Shown here piece after piece: positions 1-9,095 of a stretch of DNA of 64,000 bases (the first letter of the stretch is position 1; the number at the start of each line of letters is the position of its first letter). Origin of the DNA: Peptidiphaga gingivicola. GTDB taxonomy: Bacteria; Actinomycetota; Actinomycetes; Actinomycetales; Actinomycetaceae. Below the pieces are notes generated by a model. That model was not told where the DNA came from, ran no database searches, and saw only the letters and a list, made by a program, of their open reading frames with translations. The translations under genes and the position numbers were made by a program. The DNA lies in NCBI RefSeq assembly GCF_001652275.1, contig NZ_LVZK01000003.1:62001-126000 (forward strand), in the 5' to 3' direction.

Positions 1-735
1 GCCTTCCCCTTCGGCATTTTCCCCTGCAGTGCCCTCCCTCTCGTCGACGAGGGAGATGGTCAGGCCGGGCACGAGGAAGGCCGTCTGGCGGGCCCTTTCG
101 ACGAGCTCTTCATAGGAGAAGGCCGCCGAGGCGAGGAAGATCTCGGGATCGGCCCAGTAGCGCACCCGCGTGCCGGATTTGTTCTTGGCGACTTTGCCGA
201 CGACGTCGAGCACCGAGGACTCGGTGAACGCCGAAAAGGGGGCGCGGGGGTCGGGGCCGGATGCGCCGTCGGAGAAGCGCCCCGGCTCCCCCCTGTGGAA
301 CTGCATCTGGTAGGTCTTCCCGCCGCGATCGACCTGGACGTCCATGCGTTCGGACAGGGCGTTGACCACGGAGGCCCCGACGCCGTGCAGACCGCCGGAG
401 GAACCGTAGGACCCTCCGCCGAACTTCCCTCCGGCGTGCAGCTTGGTGTAGACGACTTCGACGCCTGAGAGCCCCACGCCCGGAACCTCGTCCACGGGGA
501 CGCCGCGGCCGTTGTCCCGCACCTCGACCGATCCATCGGCGTAGAGGCGGACCTCGACGGCGTCCGCGTGGCCTTCCAGCGCCTCGTCGACGGCGTTGTC
601 TATGATCTCCCACAGGCAATGCATGAGGCCGCGCGAGTCGGTGGACCCGATATACATTCCGGGTCGCTTGCGGACCGCCTCGAGGCCTTCGAGGACCTGA
701 AGGTGCCTCGCGGTGTAGCTTTCGTTAGACGTCAC
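1..735 (-). CDS. parE: DNA topoisomerase IV (GyrB/ParE-type) subunit B, N-terminal part, cut by window start
   Basis: ATPase subunit of a type II DNA topoisomerase (GyrB/ParE family). The 245 residues present cover the GHKL ATPase domain: VRKRPGMYIGST near residue 20, the Asn/Asp motif EIIDNAVDEALEG, the DNGRGVPVD glycine loop, and the GGLHGVGASVVNALS ATP lid. The C-terminal TOPRIM part lies outside the window. I chose the GTG at 735 because a TANNNT hexamer (TACGAT, 747-742) lies six bases upstream, the spacing of a leaderless transcript, and because it gives the usual MTSNESYTARHLQVLEGLEAV start. Its position beside DUF7455 and the sigma factor matches the second GyrB-like gene of Streptomyces, so ParE is favoured over GyrB. 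That choice is inference. Confidence 0.85.
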   Translation of the reverse strand, partial: MTSNESYTARHLQVLEGLEAVRKRPGMYIGSTDSRGLMHCLWEIIDNAVDEALEGHADAVEVRLYADGSVEVRDNGRGVPVDEVPGVGLSGVEVVYTKLHAGGKFGGGSYGSSGGLHGVGASVVNALSERMDVQVDRGGKTYQMQFHRGEPGRFSDGASGPDPRAPFSAFTESSVLDVVGKVAKNKSGTRVRYWADPEIFLASAAFSYEELVERARQTAFLVPGLTISLVDEREGTAGENAEGEG

Positions 736-741
736 TCGCAC

Positions 742-747
742 ATCGTA
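742..747 (-). promoter_or_regulatory. Probable -10 element, leaderless topoisomerase gene
   Basis: TACGAT on the minus strand, six bases before the GTG at 735. This is the spacing expected when transcription starts at the start codon. Confidence 0.45.
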
Positions 748-860
748 CTCACACGCGCCCCTTTTCAGGCATCGGCTCGCACAATCGGGCGAATCTCACT
801 TTCGCACTTTTATTCGACAGCGAACGCCGCCGCCAGCCGATGGGCTCGTTTTAGCCTGCC

Positions 861-1058
861 TCAGCCGATGCGTTCGCGCTCGTCACGCACCGAAACCGCC
901 GAGGCCACCAGCTTCTCGAGGTGCGCATTCGCGTGATGTCCGCAAAACATAAGAACCCCATAGGGCATCTCCACGCGAACGTAGGCTTGCGCGCCGCAGG
1001 CGTCGCACCGGTCGAGAGCGGTCATGGCGCCGTCGTGGACGGCGGAGTCGTGCTTCAT
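861..1058 (-). CDS. DUF7455 small Cys-rich protein
   Basis: A 65-residue actinobacterial protein of unknown function. It has the family core TALDRCDACGAQAYVRVEMP followed by a CGHH pair (FCGHHANAHLEKL), so four Cys/His ligands (C-x2-C and C-x-H-H) suggest a small zinc-binding fold. Its place between a GyrB/ParE gene and the principal sigma factor gene is conserved in actinobacteria. The start is uncertain. I used the ATG at 1058; in-frame GTG 1082 and TTG 1094 would add 8 to 12 residues, and a TATATA sequence lies just upstream of 1082. The zinc-binding role is inferred from the Cys/His pattern. Confidence 0.75.
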   Translation of the reverse strand: MKHDSAVHDGAMTALDRCDACGAQAYVRVEMPYGVLMFCGHHANAHLEKLVASAVSVRDERERIG

Positions 1059-1529
1059 CTCGTCGTTCGTCAAAGTAGCCACGGGTATATACAAGCACGT
1101 GAGACGGCCTACGCCAGCGCCGAAAGCCCCGCTTTCACCTCGGGCTAAATGAGCGCTCTGCTACACTCGCGTGCCCCCGGCGGGCTTGGGCGCGGCGGCG
1201 AGACGGAATCGGAAGGCGAGGCAGAATCGGAAGGCGGCGGCGAGGAAGAATCCGTTCGGAGGCCGTCGGCATTGCGCAGAAAGCGGGAGGCCGTCGGCAT
1301 TGCGCAGAAAGCGGGAGGCCATCGGCATTGCGCAGAAAGCGGGAGGCAGACGCCGTCGAAGGGACTTCCATGGTCGAAGCGGCTTCCACGAGGCCGTCGG
1401 GGCGGGCCCGACGTTTGCCGCGAGGCAGAGGGCGTAGAATTCTTTGGACACGCACACAGCGGGACTTTCGCTCTTTGAGGAGCCTGGCGGCGTCCGCGCA
1501 TCGACGGGCCGAGCGCGAATGGAGGGGCC
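1059..1529. other. Gene-free intergenic stretch with short repeats
   Basis: Between the divergent DUF7455 and exonuclease genes. It holds a 28-bp unit repeated three times (separate entry) and, before that (about 1201-1240), an imperfect repetition of GAATCGGAAGGCG. Several open frames cross it, but their composition follows the repeats and they match no family I know. Confidence 0.5.
1258..1341. repeat. Three tandem copies of a 28-bp unit
   Basis: Copies at 1258-1285, 1286-1313 and 1314-1341. The unit begins GGAGGCCGTCGGCATT and ends GCGCAGAAAGCG. Copy three has one change (GTCGG to ATCGG), and a partial fourth copy follows from 1342. There are no spacers, so this is a minisatellite-type array, not CRISPR. 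Confidence 0.9.
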
Positions 1530-2150
1530 ATGGGGTATGCCGTCGTCGATGTAGAAACGACGGGGCTCAGCCCTGTGCGCGATCGGATCGTGGAGATCGG
1601 AGTCGTCTTGCTGGACGAGTCGGGCGAGCCGGAGGGCGAATGGCAGAGCCTCGTCAATCCTCTGCGCGGGATGGGGGCGGTTTTCGTGCACGGCCTGACG
1701 GATGCCGACGTCGCCGACGCCCCGACGCTTGCCGATCTGCTTCCGCAGATTCGCGGGCTGTTCTCCGGCAGGGCACTCGTGGCGCACAACGCGACGTTCG
1801 ACGTCGGATTCCTCAACGCGTCTTTCGCCCGGGCGGGCTATGGCATGCACGTTCCGCGCGAGGCGACGGTGTGCACGATGGAGCTGTCGAAGATCTACCT
1901 TCCGCCGGGAAGGCACGGATTGGCCGCCGCGGCCGAGCGCGCCGGCGTGGCGACGGCAAAGCGTCACCGCGCGCTGGCAGACGCGCACACGGCTGCCGGC
2001 CTGCTGCGGCACTACTTGAACGCCGAAGCCGACGGAGTTCGCTACGCGGAAAGGGCTTTCTCGCGCAGCGGCGAGGCCGTAGAGCCCGCAGCGTGGATCG
2101 AGGCGCGCGGCGCGGCCGCGGAGCTCAGTTGGCCCGATTTCCTTTTCTGA
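1530..2150 (+). CDS. DnaQ-like 3'-5' exonuclease (DEDDh)
   Basis: A 206-residue exonuclease-domain protein of the DNA polymerase III epsilon superfamily. Exo I is DVETTG (residues 7-12), Exo II is HNATFDVGFL (about 91-100), and Exo III is HRALADAHTAAGLL with the DEDDh histidine (about 145-158). These supply the four acidic metal ligands and the catalytic His. The ATG is preceded by a good ribosome-binding site (GGAGG, five bases away). The 50 or so residues after the nuclease core have no clear domain. It may be a repair or RNA-processing nuclease and not the polymerase proofreader. A second exonuclease domain is at 21.1 kb. Confidence 0.85.
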   Translation: MGYAVVDVETTGLSPVRDRIVEIGVVLLDESGEPEGEWQSLVNPLRGMGAVFVHGLTDADVADAPTLADLLPQIRGLFSGRALVAHNATFDVGFLNASFARAGYGMHVPREATVCTMELSKIYLPPGRHGLAAAAERAGVATAKRHRALADAHTAAGLLRHYLNAEADGVRYAERAFSRSGEAVEPAAWIEARGAAAELSWPDFLF

Positions 2151-2253
2151 CGCGGATCGGGGCCTTCGAAGCGCAGCAGCCGACGCTCTATTTCGCCGTC
2201 CTGCGGCACGGCGCCTGCGCGTTAGCCGGGGCAGCGGACGCGCAGCCCGCCGA

Positions 2254-4035
2254 TCAGTCGAGATAGTCGCGCAGCACCTGAGAGCGCGAGGGATGGCGAA
2301 GCTTCGACATCGTCTTGGACTCTATCTGCCGGATGCGCTCGCGCGTGACGCCGTAGACCTTCCCGATCTCGTCGAGGGTCTTCGTCTGCCCGTCGGTCAG
2401 GCCGAAGCGCATCGCAACCACGCCCGCCTCCCGCTCCGAGAGCGTGTCGAGGACCTGGCGCAGCTGCTCCTGAAGCAGCGTGAAGCCGACGGCGTCGGCC
2501 GGGACCACCGCCTCCGAATCCTCGATGAGATCGCCGAATTCGGAGTCTCCGTCCTCGCCGAGGGGCGTGTGCAGCGAAATCGGCTCACGCCCGTACTTTT
2601 GGACCTCAATGACCTTTTCCTCGGTCATGTCGAGTTCCTTGGCGAGCTCGATCGTGGTCGGCTCGCGGCCGAGGTCCTGAAGCATCTGACGCTGAACCCG
2701 CGCGAGCTTGTTGATCACTTCGACCATGTGGACGGGGATTCGAATGGTGCGCGCCTGGTCGGCCATGGCGCGAGTGATCGCCTGCCGAATCCACCATGTG
2801 GCGTACGTGGAGAATTTGAAGCCCTTCGTGAAGTCGAATTTCTCGACGGCGCGAACCAGCCCGAGGTTGCCCTCTTGGATGAGGTCGAGGAAGAGCATGC
2901 CGCGGCCCGTGTAACGCTTGGCCAAGGAAACCACCAGGCGGAGGTTGGCTTCGAGGAGGTGGTTCTTCGCCTGCTGCCCGTCGCGCGAAATGAGCTTGAG
3001 CTCGCGCATGTACATGCGGTCCTTGGCCTTGTCGAGCGAACCGGATTCGAGGATGTGCTGGGCGTAAAGTCCGGCTTCGATGCGCCGGGCGAGTTCCACT
3101 TCCTCTTCGGCGTTGAGGAGCGGAACCTTGCCGATCTGCTTGAGATAGTCCTTGACGGGGTCGGCAGTGGCGCCTGCCACGTGGACGCGGACGGCGGGCT
3201 CGTCCGACTCGTCCGAGTCCTTCATCGTGAAAGCGCCCTTGGATGCCGGGATCGCGTCCTCCGTCAGGTTCCTCCCGCGGGGGCGCTCCGTTCCATCCTT
3301 GTCGTCGGAATCTTCCCCTTCCTCGTCCGAGTCGGCGTCCGCATCGGCCTCCTCCGCGTCCGCCGAATCGTCCAGTTCGTCGGAGCCCCGGTCGAGATCG
3401 TCCATATCGACGTCGGAATCGACGCCCCCGTTCTGCGCTGCGCCCGTCTCGCCCTCGGCGTGCCCGCCTTCATCGGCGCGCTTCGCCGAAGACTTCTTCT
3501 TCGAGGAGGCCTTCTTAGACTTCTTGGCGGGCTTTGCCGCGGCTTTCGACTCGGAGGCCTGTTCGTCTGCGGCGCCCTGCCCGGCGGCCTCTTCATCGGC
3601 CTCGGACTTCGAAGCCGAAGACTTCTTGGGCGCGGCCTTCTTCGCGGAAGCCTTCGTTCCAGACTTCTTGGGCGCGGCCTTCTTCGACTCCGATTTCTTC
3701 GTCGAAGGCTTCTTGGAACCCTCCTGGCCGTCCTTTCCCTTCGCCTCCTTCGAGCCGTCCTCGCCCTCGGCTGCCTTGGCGTCCGTTTTCTTCGTCGCCG
3801 TCTTCTTGGCGGCGGCCTTTGCGCCCTTCCCAGCAGCCTTCGCCTTCTTCGCGGGAGACTTTTTCGCGGAGGATTCCTTCTCGGAGGCCTCGCCGGCCTT
3901 TTTCTCCCCGGAGGCCGCCGTCTCCTTGCTCTTGGCCGACTGCGGCTTGTTCGTGGCTGGCTTCTCGGCGCCGTCCTCGCCCTGCGCCTGCGAAGCCGTC
4001 TCGTTCTCGGTTGCCTGTGCGGATATCGTTGCCAC
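2254..4035 (-). CDS. sigA: Principal RNA polymerase sigma factor (SigA/RpoD/HrdB)
   Basis: A 593-residue group 1 sigma-70 factor. The C-terminal ~305 residues are canonical: region 1.2 ([16 protein letters not shown]), region 2 ([35 protein letters not shown]), region 3, and region 4 ([20 protein letters not shown]). The first ~285 residues are low complexity: Lys/Ala/Ser-rich repeats of KKS and PAKKA type, then a run of Asp/Glu. I chose GTG 4035 because AAAGG lies a few bases upstream. In-frame starts further up would extend into the promoter region. A plausible promoter is at 4074-4102. Long basic/acidic N-termini occur in actinobacterial HrdB/SigA proteins, but this one is long. Confidence 0.95.
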   Translation of the reverse strand: MATISAQATENETASQAQGEDGAEKPATNKPQSAKSKETAASGEKKAGEASEKESSAKKSPAKKAKAAGKGAKAAAKKTATKKTDAKAAEGEDGSKEAKGKDGQEGSKKPSTKKSESKKAAPKKSGTKASAKKAAPKKSSASKSEADEEAAGQGAADEQASESKAAAKPAKKSKKASSKKKSSAKRADEGGHAEGETGAAQNGGVDSDVDMDDLDRGSDELDDSADAEEADADADSDEEGEDSDDKDGTERPRGRNLTEDAIPASKGAFTMKDSDESDEPAVRVHVAGATADPVKDYLKQIGKVPLLNAEEEVELARRIEAGLYAQHILESGSLDKAKDRMYMRELKLISRDGQQAKNHLLEANLRLVVSLAKRYTGRGMLFLDLIQEGNLGLVRAVEKFDFTKGFKFSTYATWWIRQAITRAMADQARTIRIPVHMVEVINKLARVQRQMLQDLGREPTTIELAKELDMTEEKVIEVQKYGREPISLHTPLGEDGDSEFGDLIEDSEAVVPADAVGFTLLQEQLRQVLDTLSEREAGVVAMRFGLTDGQTKTLDEIGKVYGVTRERIRQIESKTMSKLRHPSRSQVLRDYLD

Positions 4036-4073
4036 GTGGGACCTTTCACCTAGGTTTTCTCCCGAACCAGCCG

Positions 4074-4102
4074 ATTGTGGGCATAGTTCTAGATAGTGTC
4101 TA
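4074..4102 (-). promoter_or_regulatory. Candidate sigA promoter
   Basis: On the minus strand TAGACA (4102-4097), 17 bases, then CACAAT (4079-4074). The predicted leader is about 30 bases before GTG 4035 and carries the AAAGG ribosome-binding site. The -10 is imperfect. Confidence 0.4.
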
Positions 4103-4176
4103 TAACGCGCAAGCGGCGGAGGCAATTCCCGCCGCTTGCGACTGTGAGCTAGTTCTCCAGATCTGCCTCGAGGAGC

Positions 4177-7065
4177 CTAGTCCTCGAAGACTTCGACAGG
4201 AGGACACGTGCAGCTGAAGTTTCGGTCTCCCCACGGCCCGTCGATCCTCCGGACGGGCGGCCAGTACTTCGTCTCGACGAGGCGGCGTACGCGCCGGGCG
4301 TCGTCGCCCCCCTTCCTGGCCGCCAGCGCCCCCGGGTAGGCCGCGAGCTCGCGCGAATAGGGATGGCTCCATTCGTCCGCAGCGATGCACTCGGCCGTGT
4401 GCGGCGCGTTGGCCAACGGGTTGTCCTCGGCGGGCCACCTTCCTTCGCCGACGTCCCTGGCCTCGGAGACTATCGCCTCGACCGCGCGGCAGAACCGATC
4501 GAGCTCGCCTTTGCCCTCTGACTCGGTCGGCTCGACCATGAGGGTTCCGGGAACGGGGAAGCTCATCGTCGGGGCATGGAATCCGTAGTCGATGAGCCGT
4601 TTGGCGACGTCGTCGACCGTCACCCCGAATTCCTTGAGGACCCTCGTGTCGAGGATGCACTCGTGGCCCACGAAGCCCCCGGGCCCGCGATAGAGGACGG
4701 GTAGGGCGCCTTCCAGCCGATTCGCCACGTAATTGGCCGCGAGAACCGCGCTGGCGGTCGCCTCCTTCAAACCGTCGGCGCCCATGAGCCGCAGGTAGGC
4801 CCACGTGATGGGAAGGACTCCCGCGGAACCCCACTGTGCTGCCGCGACCCTTCGCCCCTCGCCCGGGAGGAAGGGCGCCAGATGCCCCTTGGCGCAGACG
4901 GGGCCGACGCCCGGCCCGCCGCCCCCGTGCGGGATCGCGAAGGTTTTGTGAAGGTTGACGTGTGACACGTCGCCTCCGAGGTCGCCGGGCCGCGCATAGC
5001 CGACGAGGGCGTTGAGGTTCGCGCCGTCGATGTAGACCTGTCCTCCGGCCTCGTGGACGGCGGCGGTCACTTCCCGCACGTGCGGCTCGAATGTGCCGTG
5101 GGTCGACGGATACGTGATCATCAGGGCGCCAACGCGTCCCTCGTTGTCGGCCAGCGCCTCGCGCAAGGCGTCCATGTCCGTGGAGCCGTCGCGCGCCGTG
5201 CCCACAACGACCACTTTGAATCCCGCCAGCGCCGCTGAGGCCGCGTTGGTTCCGTGGGCCGACGCCGGAATGAGGCAGACGTTCCGATCCGCCTCGCCGC
5301 GCGACTCGTGGTAGGCGCGTATGGCGAGCAGACCCGCGAATTCCCCCTGGCTTCCCGCATTCGGCTGGACGGAGACGGCGTCGTACCCCGTGATGTCGGC
5401 GAGCCACCTCTCGAGGTCGCCTATCATCTCGCGATATCCTGCCGTGTCCTCCTGCGGCGCGAAGGGGTGGATTCGGGCAAAGCCCTCAAGCGTTATGGCC
5501 TCTGCCTCCGCGGCGGCCGTCAGCTTCATGGTGCACGAGCCGAGCGGGATCATCCCCCGGTCGAGGGCGTAGTCCTTCGCCGCGAGCTCGCGCATGTACC
5601 GCATGAGCTCCGTTTCGGTCCGATGGGAGTGGAAGGCCTCCTGCGCGAGGAAGCCGTCCGCTCGCAGCCCCGAGGCCGGTATGTCGCCGATTCCTGTCTC
5701 CTTTGCGGTGGCCGGCGCCGCTCTGCCTTCCGACTTTCCCTCCGCCGCCGGATCCTCCTCGCCGAAGGCGGACAGGGTCTGTGCGACGACGTCGAGGTCG
5801 CCCGCACGGGTCCTTTCGTCCGTTGAGAGGCGAATCGTCGAGGAATCCCTGACGAAGACCCGGACGCCGCGTTCGGCGAGCGCCTGGGCGGCCTCCTCGG
5901 CTCGGCCCGGCAGCGAAATCTCGAGGGTGTCGAAGAACGGCTCCGGCTTGACTCGCACTCCCGCCGAGTCCAGGGCCCGCGCGAGGGCGCGGGCTTTCTC
6001 GTGTGCCTCCGAAGCGATCCGGCGCAGGCCCTCCGGTCCGTGGTAGACGGCGTACATGGAGGCGAGAATGGCGAGCAGGGACTGCGCGGTGCAGATGTTC
6101 GACGTCGCTTTTTCCCTGCGGATGTGCTGTTCGCGCGTCTGGAGCGCCAATCGGTAGGCAGGATGGCCGTCGGCGTCGCGGGAGACGCCCACAAGACGGC
6201 CCGGGAGCTGCCGTTCGCGGGCCTTGCGCGCGGCGATGTAGCCGGCGTGCGGACCGCCGCCGCCCATCGGCTGCCCGAGCCTTTGCGCGCTTCCGGCCAC
6301 GATGTCCGCGCCGAAGTCCCCGGGCGGGGTCAGGAGCGCAAGGGCGAGAAGGTCTGCAATCACGATGAGGCTTCCGCCCTCGGCTTGAACGGCCTGAGCA
6401 AGCTCCCGATAGCGTCCGACGTCGCCGATCGAGCCCGAAGCCGCCGGATACTGGACGAGCAGGCCCGCACACCCCGAGACGTCGACGTCGCCGCCGAGGA
6501 CGTCCACGTCGACGATCTCCAGGCCAAGGGCCGCCGCCCGAGTGTCGATGACCGCGCGGGTGTGGGCGAAGACGTCCGAATCGACCGCGACCTTCGTCTT
6601 TCCCTTGGCGCCGCGCACGGCGAGGGCGACGGCCTCGGCGGCCGCGGACGCTTCGTCGAGAAGGGAGGCGCCCGCGACGTCCATTCCCGTCAGCTCGGTT
6701 GTCAGCGTTTGGAAATTGAGGAGGGCTTCGAGCCGTCCCTGCGAGATCTCGGGCTGGTACGGCGTGTAGGCCGTATACCACGAGGGATTGCAGAGAATGT
6801 CGCGCACGATGGGAGCGGGGACCACGGTGTCGTAGAAGCCCTGGCCGATCATCGACGTCGTCACCCTGTTGGCCGACGCGAGCCGGGCGAGTTCGGCGGC
6901 GACCTCGGCTTCGCTCAGGGCTTCGGGCAGTCGGCTCGGCGGAGGCGCAGGAAAGGGAAGGGCCTTAGCCATGAGCTCGTCGAAGCTGCTCGCCCCCGCG
7001 GTTTGAAGCATGGCCTGCCTGTCGGCGCCCTGCGTCCCGACGTGTCGGCGTGCGAAGGACATCAT
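4177..7065 (-). CDS. gcvP: Glycine dehydrogenase (decarboxylating), P protein
   Basis: PLP enzyme that decarboxylates glycine and passes the aminomethyl group to the lipoyl arm of GcvH. At 962 residues it is the single-chain (fused alpha/beta) form. The N-terminal half starts MMSFARRHVGTQ and contains PYQPEISQGRLEALLNFQT. The C-terminal half holds the PLP-lysine motif HVNLHKTFAIPHGGGGPG at about residue 700. Start 7065 gives an ATGA overlap with the gcvH stop, implying translational coupling. A second ATG is directly adjacent at 7062. It is the last gene of the gcvT-gcvH-gcvP operon. Between the halves is an Ala/Glu/Lys-rich linker (about residues 437-465). Confidence 0.97.
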   Translation of the reverse strand: MMSFARRHVGTQGADRQAMLQTAGASSFDELMAKALPFPAPPPSRLPEALSEAEVAAELARLASANRVTTSMIGQGFYDTVVPAPIVRDILCNPSWYTAYTPYQPEISQGRLEALLNFQTLTTELTGMDVAGASLLDEASAAAEAVALAVRGAKGKTKVAVDSDVFAHTRAVIDTRAAALGLEIVDVDVLGGDVDVSGCAGLLVQYPAASGSIGDVGRYRELAQAVQAEGGSLIVIADLLALALLTPPGDFGADIVAGSAQRLGQPMGGGGPHAGYIAARKARERQLPGRLVGVSRDADGHPAYRLALQTREQHIRREKATSNICTAQSLLAILASMYAVYHGPEGLRRIASEAHEKARALARALDSAGVRVKPEPFFDTLEISLPGRAEEAAQALAERGVRVFVRDSSTIRLSTDERTRAGDLDVVAQTLSAFGEEDPAAEGKSEGRAAPATAKETGIGDIPASGLRADGFLAQEAFHSHRTETELMRYMRELAAKDYALDRGMIPLGSCTMKLTAAAEAEAITLEGFARIHPFAPQEDTAGYREMIGDLERWLADITGYDAVSVQPNAGSQGEFAGLLAIRAYHESRGEADRNVCLIPASAHGTNAASAALAGFKVVVVGTARDGSTDMDALREALADNEGRVGALMITYPSTHGTFEPHVREVTAAVHEAGGQVYIDGANLNALVGYARPGDLGGDVSHVNLHKTFAIPHGGGGPGVGPVCAKGHLAPFLPGEGRRVAAAQWGSAGVLPITWAYLRLMGADGLKEATASAVLAANYVANRLEGALPVLYRGPGGFVGHECILDTRVLKEFGVTVDDVAKRLIDYGFHAPTMSFPVPGTLMVEPTESEGKGELDRFCRAVEAIVSEARDVGEGRWPAEDNPLANAPHTAECIAADEWSHPYSRELAAYPGALAARKGGDDARRVRRLVETKYWPPVRRIDGPWGDRNFSCTCPPVEVFED

Positions 7066-7430
7066 GCCTCCTTGGCGAACGCCTCGTAGGCCGCGCTGTC
7101 CATGAGCTCGGGCCGCTCGGCCACCTCGATTTCGTAGAGCCATGTTCCATGGGGATCGTCCGTGGCCAGCTTCGGGTCGTCAACGACGTCCTGATTGACC
7201 GCCACGACCTTTCCGCCGGCGGGGGCGACCAAGTCCGAAACCGATTTCACGGACTCGATCTCTCCGCATGCCTGCCCCGCAGTCACCTCGCTTCCCACCT
7301 CGGGAAGGTCGACGTACACGGCCTCGTCCAGCGCGCGGGCCGCGAACTCGGTGATGCCGACGCGGGCGGGGCTGCCGGCGGATATCCACTCGTGGTCTTC
7401 GGAGTACTGGCGGTCATCGGGGTATGACAT
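7062..7430 (-). CDS. gcvH: Glycine cleavage system H protein
   Basis: A 122-residue lipoyl carrier of the glycine cleavage system. The lipoylation motif GEIESVKSVSDL places the modified lysine at residue 62, and the family C-terminus GTWLYEIEV is present. It lies between gcvT (119 bases upstream) and gcvP (four-base overlap), so all three are probably on one transcript. No lipoate synthesis gene is in the window. Confidence 0.97.
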   Translation of the reverse strand: MSYPDDRQYSEDHEWISAGSPARVGITEFAARALDEAVYVDLPEVGSEVTAGQACGEIESVKSVSDLVAPAGGKVVAVNQDVVDDPKLATDDPHGTWLYEIEVAERPELMDSAAYEAFAKEA

Positions 7431-7516
7431 CTTGGTTCCTTTTGTTCGGACGGATTGATTGTTGGACGGATTGATTTGCGGACGGCCGCTCGCCTGGAAG
7501 GCATCCGGCTGCCCGG

Positions 7517-7565
7517 GCCGCTTGAGGATTCACCAAGCCGCTTGAGGATTCACCTGGGCCGCTTG
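7517..7565. repeat. Tandem ~20-bp repeat across the gcvT stop codon
   Basis: GCCGCTTGAGGATTCACC at 7517-7534 and 7537-7554, with a partial third copy at 7558-7565. On the minus strand each full copy contains GGTGAATCCTCAAGCGGC; the TGA in the copy at 7550-7552 is the gcvT stop. Confidence 0.85.
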
Positions 7566-8644
7566 TAGAACGGGAGGGACGTCACGCGCATGGGCTGCAG
7601 CGTCCCCCGCACGTCGACGTCGAGAACGGCGCCTTCGACGATTCCCGGTTCGAGGCGGGCGAGCGCAATGGGATATCCGAGGGTCGGCGACAGCGCGCCC
7701 GAGGTCACCTTTCCGACCTCGCGCCCCTCGCTCATCGCCGTGTTGCCCGCCCGGGCGGCGCGGCGGCCTTCGCCGACGAGCGCGTAAAGGTCCCACGTCG
7801 GTTTGCGTTCGGCCAGAGCCGCGCCCCCAACGAATTCGTGGTCCGCCGGCAGCCGCGCGGCGCCGGCGTCCGCGGGGGTGACGTCGCGCCCGAGCTCGTT
7901 GCCGTACAGCGGCATTCCCGCCTCGAGGCGAAGCGTGTCGCGAGAGGCCAGGCCGCAGGCTTTGGCCTCGATTTTCCGCCATACGTCGGGTGCGGCGGAG
8001 GCGGGGAGCATGATTTCATAGCCCGTCTCCCCCGTGTACCCCGTCCGCGCAATCATGGCGGGGACGCCGTCGACCTTCGCTTCGAGGGCGCGATAGTATC
8101 CGAGAGCCGCCACGCGTTCGGCGTCCTCCGGGCCGAGCAGCGCGACGACGGCCTCGAGCGACTCCGGCCCCTGCACAGCTATGAGCGCCCGTTCGAGGGT
8201 GCGGTCGACGATGGAATGGCTTTCGGAGGCCTCGTTCTTGGCGCACCATTCGCGCCCGCGCCGAGTCAGCTCTTCGACCACCGTGATTCTGTTGGCCCCG
8301 TTCGGAACGACGAGGTACCTGGCCTCCTCCAGGCGGTAGACGATGAGATCGTCGATGATCCCTCCGTCCGGTGCGAGCATCATCGAGTAGCGGGCTCGCC
8401 CCGCCGGCATGGTGGAAGGCTTCGTGCACAGCGAGTAGTCGAGAACCGCGGCCGCCTGAGGCCCCTCGACCTCGACCTGTCCCATGTGGGACAAGTCGAA
8501 CTTCCCAACCGATTCTCGGACCGCCCGGTGTTCTTCGCGATCGGACGTGTATCTCAGCGGCATATTCCACCCCGCGAAAGGCGTCATAGTCGCCCCGGCG
8601 GCGACGTGCTCGCCGAATAGCGCGCTCGGGCGCAATTCCTCCAT
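7550..8644 (-). CDS. gcvT: Aminomethyltransferase (glycine cleavage T protein)
   Basis: Tetrahydrofolate-dependent aminomethyltransferase that releases ammonia and methylene-THF from GcvH. It has 364 residues, the usual length. Landmarks are ATMTPFAGWNMPLRY near the N-terminus, FDLSHMGQVEVEG, the ARTGYTGETGYEI folate motif, and RLEAGMPLYGNEL. The ATG at 8644 is set by a near-perfect ribosome-binding site (GAGGAGG). A 13-base copy of the start region (GGTCCAATGGAGG) occurs 21 bases upstream and offers an earlier ATG that probably is not used. First gene of gcvT-gcvH-gcvP. I see no glycine riboswitch upstream. Confidence 0.96.
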   Translation of the reverse strand: MEELRPSALFGEHVAAGATMTPFAGWNMPLRYTSDREEHRAVRESVGKFDLSHMGQVEVEGPQAAAVLDYSLCTKPSTMPAGRARYSMMLAPDGGIIDDLIVYRLEEARYLVVPNGANRITVVEELTRRGREWCAKNEASESHSIVDRTLERALIAVQGPESLEAVVALLGPEDAERVAALGYYRALEAKVDGVPAMIARTGYTGETGYEIMLPASAAPDVWRKIEAKACGLASRDTLRLEAGMPLYGNELGRDVTPADAGAARLPADHEFVGGAALAERKPTWDLYALVGEGRRAARAGNTAMSEGREVGKVTSGALSPTLGYPIALARLEPGIVEGAVLDVDVRGTLQPMRVTSLPFYKRPR

Positions 8645-9095
8645 TGGACCTCCTCGACCCTCCATTGGACCGTCTTGTCGGACGCTTCCCTCCATCGAAT
8701 GGGCCGCGTCACATTCTTCGTTTCGATGCTACCGCGCGCCGGCCGGATTCGCGAAGCCGCGCCCACGCCGGATCGGCGATCGTCGCCTGCCCGCCGAATG
8801 CCGCCGTCCGCGCCGAGCCGGCCTCACTGCCGTCGTCCGCGCGTCCGCCGAATTCACTTCCGCTGCAAAGTCATGTTGCCATCGACCGCTGTTGCGGCGT
8901 CGACCGGGAGCCACCGAATTGCAAGCATGAGTATTGCAGTTTCCCGACTGAACGCCTTTTTCGCGCTCAAGAGAAGTCACGGGGAGACGTGACCAAAAAC
9001 AGGTCAACAAGCGTTTTCCCGCAATCTAGAACGTAAGATACGAGAGTTCGATGAAAGAACGCATTCATACGTTAATAAAAGATCAAAGGATAGAG
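8645..9095. other. Divergent intergenic region
   Basis: About 450 bases between the gcv operon (minus) and the secretion-substrate-like genes (plus). The left part is GC-rich. The right part (8930-9095) is distinctly AT-richer than the surroundings. It contains the GTCACG dyad listed separately. No gene is supported. Confidence 0.5.
8977..8994. promoter_or_regulatory. 18-bp perfect dyad, candidate operator
   Basis: GTCACG, six bases, CGTGAC. It lies between two divergent transcription units, where an operator could control either side. No regulator family is assigned. Confidence 0.35.

Noticed and set aside
1258-1341. CRISPR array
   Set aside because: The 28-bp units are directly adjacent with no spacers, and no cas genes are present.
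2293-4053. A very long open frame (586 codons) antisense to the sigma factor gene
   Set aside because: It is the complement of the Lys/Glu-rich sigA head and conserved regions; GC-rich codons leave the opposite strand open. The translation is Leu/Arg/Gly-rich with no family.
8645-9050. Glycine riboswitch ahead of gcvT
   Set aside because: None of the conserved aptamer segments (GGAGAG, CTGAGAG-type) is present on the minus strand.
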